Positions 60,160 to 64,000 of a stretch of DNA of 64,000 bases are shown one piece after another. The stretch comes from Elizabethkingia bruuniana (GTDB lineage: Bacteria > Bacteroidota > Bacteroidia > Flavobacteriales > Weeksellaceae). Location: positions 62,001-126,000 of the forward strand of contig NZ_CP014337.1 of NCBI RefSeq assembly GCF_002024805.1, written 5' to 3'. The notes under the pieces were generated by a model, which was given only the letters and a program-made list of their open reading frames with translations, ran no database searches and was not told the DNA's origin. Numbering within the stretch: the stretch's first letter is position 1; every line of letters starts with the position of its first letter. Position numbers and translations under genes: made by a program.

Positions 60160-61917
60160 ATGAAATCTATATCTGAAAACTTTACAAAAATAATAAAAGG
60201 AATAGCACTTGGAAGTGTTGTTTTTATAAGTGTTAACTCGTGTTCTTCCAGAGACGATAAGTCTGAAGAACTCGTCCCTACTGCTAAAGCTACATTGAAT
60301 TTTAATATCGTAGGTATCGAAGGGGGGGATATATCTGCAAATGCTTCCGTTGGTAGGCAAGGGAGTGTTTTGGCAGGTTCTTCTGTTATTGCAAAGGAAA
60401 ATATGGTTTCCCTTAAAGATTTTGATGTGCTAACCAGTATGGAGAAGGTTGGTGGTTTAGGTGCAGTAGCTTCATCAAATGGAGTGAAAGGTGCTCTGGC
60501 GGCAACTCAACCAATGGCCGCAGGTGTTAAATATCTTATCCAGGTTTATGTTGCAGGAACGACTACGAATCCCGTTGTTAGCCAGGTGGCTACGGCTGGT
60601 ACAACGCCAAGTCCTGCAATTACTGTACCTGCAGGGCAGTCTTATGACTGGTATGTGTTTTCTACGAATGACGCTACAGCACCTGTTATTAATAATGGGG
60701 TTATAAGTAGTTCAACGATTGCTAATAAAGATGTATTATATGCTAAAAGTGCTGCTCCTGTTAGTGTTCAGAACGGGCAAAATGATTTAGCTGTTTCCTT
60801 TCACCGTAATACGGTTCGGGTAGATGTAAATGTAGATACCCGGGGGCTTTTTGGTAAAGTCGATAACTCGACAACTGTAGAGCTTGGTACAGGGACAGGA
60901 GGGTCGTTTGCAAGTGTTGTTAAATCCGGAGACCTGAATATATTTACGGGTGCTTATACTAATATACAGGCTGTAACTGCGTTGATACCGGGTAGTAGTC
61001 TGGTGAATACTGTGGGAGCACAAGGCGATGTCGGTGCAACAAAAACAGCTTCTTTTTATACGGTGGATGCCAGTGCTAATGCTATACCTGCTAGTCTTAG
61101 TGTAAGACTCGGTACGTTAGGGGTGAATATGGACGATAATACTCTCAGAACTTTTACAGGAGCATCAGTTGTCTATACTAATAGTGCAATAACACCAGTA
61201 ATTGGTACTCAATATTCATTAAGCGCCCGAATGATAGAATCAGGGATTCAACAGGGAACAGCTACATGGGCACGTACAAATTTACAGTATATGGATAGTG
61301 CTGTGGATAAGTACCGTTTTCTTCCCACTAATGATATTCCAATAAATGCATTGCTTAATATTCTTGATCTGGTGCAATTAGGGTTGAATGGAAATACATT
61401 TAACAATAAGATTACAAATCTATATTGGAACTGGAATGCTACAACGCCTACGGGAACGGCAGGAAGTGGTGATCCATGTGCTTTAGTGTATCCGGCAGGT
61501 AAATGGAGAACTCCTACGCAGGCAGAATTTACTTCTTTAGGATCGGATAACACCGCTTCAGGACGTTATGTCGATGTAGGGAATGGAGTAATTGCTAATG
61601 CTCTTTTTGGGGGGGTATGGCCAATTCCAGGGACTGTTGATTCTGCTTTTCCGGTACATTCTCAACGGTTGTTTATGCCAATGTATGGCTATCGTGCATC
61701 AACTGGTACTATTATGGATACACCAAGTAGTCTTATTCCGCTTGTTGCAGCTTCTGTTACCTCTAATTATTGGTCTTCAGGCTCAACGGGAAATGGAGTG
61801 AAATTTTTCAGAAGTTTGACTACAGTATTGGCTGTTGTATGTCTAGATTCCGGATATTCTACTCCTGTTGAGGGAGCACCCGGTAAGGGGATGAGTGTCC
61901 GCTGTGTAAGAAGTTAA
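60160..61917 (+). CDS. Fimbrillin-like lipoprotein with FISUMP-like C-terminus
   Basis: 585 aa. Lipobox VNSC (C28) followed by Ser-Ser-Arg-Asp-Asp, an acidic surface-export type sequence. The N-terminal half (ATLNFNIVGIEGGDI and later beta-rich, Ala/Val/Thr/Asn-rich repeats) resembles Mfa1/FimA-like fimbrillins. The C-terminal 150 residues look like a FISUMP domain: WRTPTQAEFTSLGSDN, NYWSSGSTGN, ending MSVRCVRS, with paired Cys. It may be a pilus-tip or surface adhesin. GC content is higher than the flanks, and the preceding small peptide gene is linked. Confidence 0.75.
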   Translation: MKSISENFTKIIKGIALGSVVFISVNSCSSRDDKSEELVPTAKATLNFNIVGIEGGDISANASVGRQGSVLAGSSVIAKENMVSLKDFDVLTSMEKVGGLGAVASSNGVKGALAATQPMAAGVKYLIQVYVAGTTTNPVVSQVATAGTTPSPAITVPAGQSYDWYVFSTNDATAPVINNGVISSSTIANKDVLYAKSAAPVSVQNGQNDLAVSFHRNTVRVDVNVDTRGLFGKVDNSTTVELGTGTGGSFASVVKSGDLNIFTGAYTNIQAVTALIPGSSLVNTVGAQGDVGATKTASFYTVDASANAIPASLSVRLGTLGVNMDDNTLRTFTGASVVYTNSAITPVIGTQYSLSARMIESGIQQGTATWARTNLQYMDSAVDKYRFLPTNDIPINALLNILDLVQLGLNGNTFNNKITNLYWNWNATTPTGTAGSGDPCALVYPAGKWRTPTQAEFTSLGSDNTASGRYVDVGNGVIANALFGGVWPIPGTVDSAFPVHSQRLFMPMYGYRASTGTIMDTPSSLIPLVAASVTSNYWSSGSTGNGVKFFRSLTTVLAVVCLDSGYSTPVEGAPGKGMSVRCVRS

Positions 61918-62086
61918 TAATTTATTTACAATCACTTCACAATATATATATCATAAATGGGGTAATTTGGAGTTTCCAATTACTCCATTTATTGTTAATT
62001 GGAAGAGTGTTTTGAATAAATGGTAAATAACGAGAGGAAAAAGGTTAAAAATTGATAATATTTTTTCTAGTCAGGGAAATAATATG

Positions 62087-62094
62087 TAGTTTTG
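62087..62094 (+). promoter_or_regulatory. -7 box (TAGTTTTG) for thioredoxin-like lipoprotein
   Basis: Exact TAnnTTTG. The transcript would begin near 62101 and carry a 14-codon upstream frame (62109-62153) overlapping the start of the main gene at 62137. Confidence 0.55.
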
Positions 62095-62136
62095 CGCCAA
62101 ACAAAAATATGATGAAAGAAAATATGAAAAAAAATA

Positions 62137-63042
62137 ATGAAATTAAAACTTAATAGTTTTTCAGTTTTTTATTGCTCCTGTGTACTGCTTTTTTCATGTA
62201 CTAAAAAAGAAGAGCAAAAAATAACACAACAACAAGAAATTGCCGGGAACGAAACTGATATATCCAAGGATAATGTAAGTCGTTCAGTTGCTAATTACTG
62301 GGATCATTACAATTTTGCCGATACAAATGCTATTAAAGATCCTGCTCAGGCAGAACAGGCTCTGGTAGATTTTATTGCCTTGTTTCCGGATGCAAACCAG
62401 AAACAGATTTCTCAGTCTATCAATGCAATGTTTGAAAAGGCTTCTGTAAATAAAGAGGTATTCAGTTTTTTCAAAGATGGATATGAAAAGTATCTTTATG
62501 ATCCTAATTCTCCGTTACATAATGATGTGTATTTTTTGCCAGTACTAGAGTACTTGGTAAATACAAAGCATCTTAATGATACGGAAAAAATAAGATACAG
62601 AATGTTGCTGAAACTGGTGAATAAGAATATGCCGGGATCAGTAGCAACTGATTTTGAATTTATAGATTCTTCAGGTAAAAGCCAAAATCTTCATGAGATT
62701 AAAGCACCGGAAAAATTACTTGTTTTTTATGATCCTGAATGTTCACACTGCGCAGAAGCTATTAAGCAAATGAGTCAGGACGTGAGGATTAATACGCTTC
62801 TTAATCAGGCAAAGCTGAAAGTTGTTGCAGTGAGTCCTGTTGAAGATATTAATAAATGGAAAGCATATCAGGCTAATATACCCACAAAGTGGATTAATGG
62901 TTTTGATAAGAAAGGCGATTTGAAACAAAAAGAGCTTTACGATATCAAGGCTTTTCCTACTATCTATCTGCTTGATGAAAATAATGAAGTTGTTCTGAAA
63001 GATACTAGTCTGGAACAAGTTTTGAGTTTGTTTAAGATCTGA
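62137..63042 (+). CDS. DUF5106/thioredoxin-like lipoprotein
   Basis: 301 aa. Lipobox LFSC (C21), then a DUF5106-like helical domain (about 45-170) and a TlpA/thioredoxin-like domain with the active pair CSHC in YDPECSHCAEAI and the cis-Pro in KAFPTIYLLDENN. Faces the periplasm or surface; probably a thiol-disulfide reductase. Spaced 219 bp after the fimbrillin-like gene, with its own promoter. A role in folding Cys-containing fimbrial domains is possible but unproven. Confidence 0.85.
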   Translation: MKLKLNSFSVFYCSCVLLFSCTKKEEQKITQQQEIAGNETDISKDNVSRSVANYWDHYNFADTNAIKDPAQAEQALVDFIALFPDANQKQISQSINAMFEKASVNKEVFSFFKDGYEKYLYDPNSPLHNDVYFLPVLEYLVNTKHLNDTEKIRYRMLLKLVNKNMPGSVATDFEFIDSSGKSQNLHEIKAPEKLLVFYDPECSHCAEAIKQMSQDVRINTLLNQAKLKVVAVSPVEDINKWKAYQANIPTKWINGFDKKGDLKQKELYDIKAFPTIYLLDENNEVVLKDTSLEQVLSLFKI

Positions 63043-63210
63043 AGATGATTTTATAATAAACGATTATTTTTTTTAATTATTGATTTTAATTTTATAAATT
63101 TCTGTTACTTCTTCAGTTAAGTAACTTTACTAACATTTTAATGCTCTGAAAATGCAGAAGATAGTGTACAGAGTGAAATGCAGCACTTTTTTGTTAGTAG
63201 TTTATCTTTA

Positions 63211-64000
63211 ATGGATATGAAATTATTAATAGTATTTGTACCTTTTATTATTGCCATGTTACTAAGCGGGGTAATGATTCCGTATATTCTTCTCATTTCG
63301 TATAAAAAGAGACTTTTCGATCCTATCGATTCAAGAAAATTACATAAACGGATAGTCCCCAGGCTAGGTGGTGTTGCTTTTGCTCCAATACAGTGCTGTT
63401 TATTAGTTATTACATTTATGAGTATCTATAAACTTAATATAATTAATGTAAACTTACAAATTGAATCGTGGGCGTTAGTGCCTAGTATAATGATGCTTTT
63501 GTGTGGTTTGGTAATTTTGTTTATTGTAGGCCTTGGGGATGATCTAATAGGGGTAAATTACAGAACGAAATTTTTGACACAGATATTTGTAGCAAGTCTT
63601 TTCCCACTAAGTGATCTTTGGATTAATGATTTATACGGATTAGGTTTTCTTATCTCTTTGCCAGCCTGGGCTGGAATGCCTTTGACCGTATTTGTCGTGG
63701 TACTTATTATCAATGCAATAAATCTTATGGATGGCCTAGATGGATTATGCTCAGGGTTAGTAGGGCTAGGATGTATTGTGCTAGGAAGTTTGTTTATATA
63801 TTATGGCGCATGGTTACATGCATTGTTTGCGTTTATTACTGCAGGAGTTTTGGTGCCATTCTTTTATTATAATGTCTATGGAACCGCTCGACGCCGACGT
63901 CAAATATTTATGGGAGACACTGGTAGTATGACATTAGGATATTCTGTTGCTTTTCTGGCAATAAGTTTTGCAATGAATAATCATTATATAAAGCCCTTCT
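63211..64000 (+). CDS. WecA/TagO-type undecaprenyl-phosphate sugar-1-phosphate transferase, 3'-truncated
   Basis: At least 263 residues of a polytopic membrane protein running off the right edge. Family motifs: KLHKRIVPRLGGVA after the first helix, GLGDDLIG with the paired Asp, NLMDGLDGL, and FMGDTGSMTLG. It transfers a sugar-1-phosphate (GlcNAc or similar) from UDP-sugar to undecaprenyl phosphate, the first step in O-antigen, capsule or other surface-glycan synthesis. MraY is less likely since peptidoglycan genes are absent. ATG at 63211 or 63217 (MKLL). It probably opens a polysaccharide operon. Confidence 0.92.
   Translation, partial: MDMKLLIVFVPFIIAMLLSGVMIPYILLISYKKRLFDPIDSRKLHKRIVPRLGGVAFAPIQCCLLVITFMSIYKLNIINVNLQIESWALVPSIMMLLCGLVILFIVGLGDDLIGVNYRTKFLTQIFVASLFPLSDLWINDLYGLGFLISLPAWAGMPLTVFVVVLIINAINLMDGLDGLCSGLVGLGCIVLGSLFIYYGAWLHALFAFITAGVLVPFFYYNVYGTARRRRQIFMGDTGSMTLGYSVAFLAISFAMNNHYIKPF

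Overview
The window comes from a low-GC member of the Bacteroidota, most likely a flavobacterium close to Elizabethkingia/Chryseobacterium (family Weeksellaceae). The evidence is a SusC/SusD pair, Oar-type TonB receptor, DUF1573, DUF3822 and fimbrillin-like genes, many copies of the Bacteroidota -7 promoter box TAnnTTTG just upstream of starts, almost no Shine-Dalgarno sequences, and flavobacterial forms of housekeeping genes. The genus is an inference. No prophage, integrase, CRISPR array, rRNA or tRNA gene was seen.

Layout. 1-4.7 kb: rRNA pseudouridine synthase (cut by the left edge), hemW, a secreted GH29 fucosidase, murI. 4.8-5.9 kb: a quinone reductase/quinol monooxygenase pair behind a perfect 20-bp palindrome. 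5.9-9.7 kb (minus): patatin-barrel outer-membrane protein, rsmD, DUF3822. 9.8-10.8 kb: an HxlR regulator divergent from an NAD(P)H oxidoreductase with a symmetrical promoter/operator region. 10.8-24 kb: Smr protein, phosphoesterase, truA, an MsbA-like ABC exporter, a Gre-like factor, an S41 protease, rpsP-rimM, an HTH regulator, a lipoprotein, a CDP-alcohol phosphotransferase, asnS and rpoN. 24-31 kb: ECF sigma/membrane partner pair 1, RNase P RNA (rnpB), PPK2, a YcaQ-type glycosylase, DUF1573 and valS. 31.2-37.7 kb: a GIY-YIG nuclease bracketed by inverted repeats, DUF4241, a PfkB kinase, hydrolases, ECF pair 2 in an operon with a secreted hydrolase, and an HD hydrolase.

37.8-46.7 kb is a polysaccharide utilisation locus: SusC, SusD, a GH144-type glucanase lipoprotein, a GH3 beta-glucosidase and an esterase. 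GH144 plus GH3 points to beta-1,2-glucan as substrate. 46.8-51.8 kb (minus) is a MacAB-type export operon (ATPase, two permeases, adaptor) interrupted by a four-helix-bundle gene that lies between 24-bp inverted repeats. 52.2-55.2 kb holds a very compact class I ribonucleotide reductase (nrdB, a 95-residue ABM-like protein, nrdA). 55.6 kb carries an orphan promoter-hairpin-terminator unit that looks like a small RNA. 55.7-58.9 kb is an Oar-like TonB receptor. After about 1 kb of very AT-rich non-coding DNA come a 64-residue peptide of the 'GIAAGSAT' type, a fimbrillin-like lipoprotein with a FISUMP-like end, a thioredoxin-like lipoprotein, and the start of a WecA-type glycosyltransferase that runs off the right edge and probably opens a surface-polysaccharide locus.

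The most notable structural signal is that two small genes (GIY-YIG at 31.3 kb and four-helix bundle at 48.1 kb) are each enclosed by about 25-bp imperfect inverted repeats. The GIY-YIG repeats belong to the same family as a solo palindrome at 17.2 kb. This suggests small REP-like mobile units in this genome.
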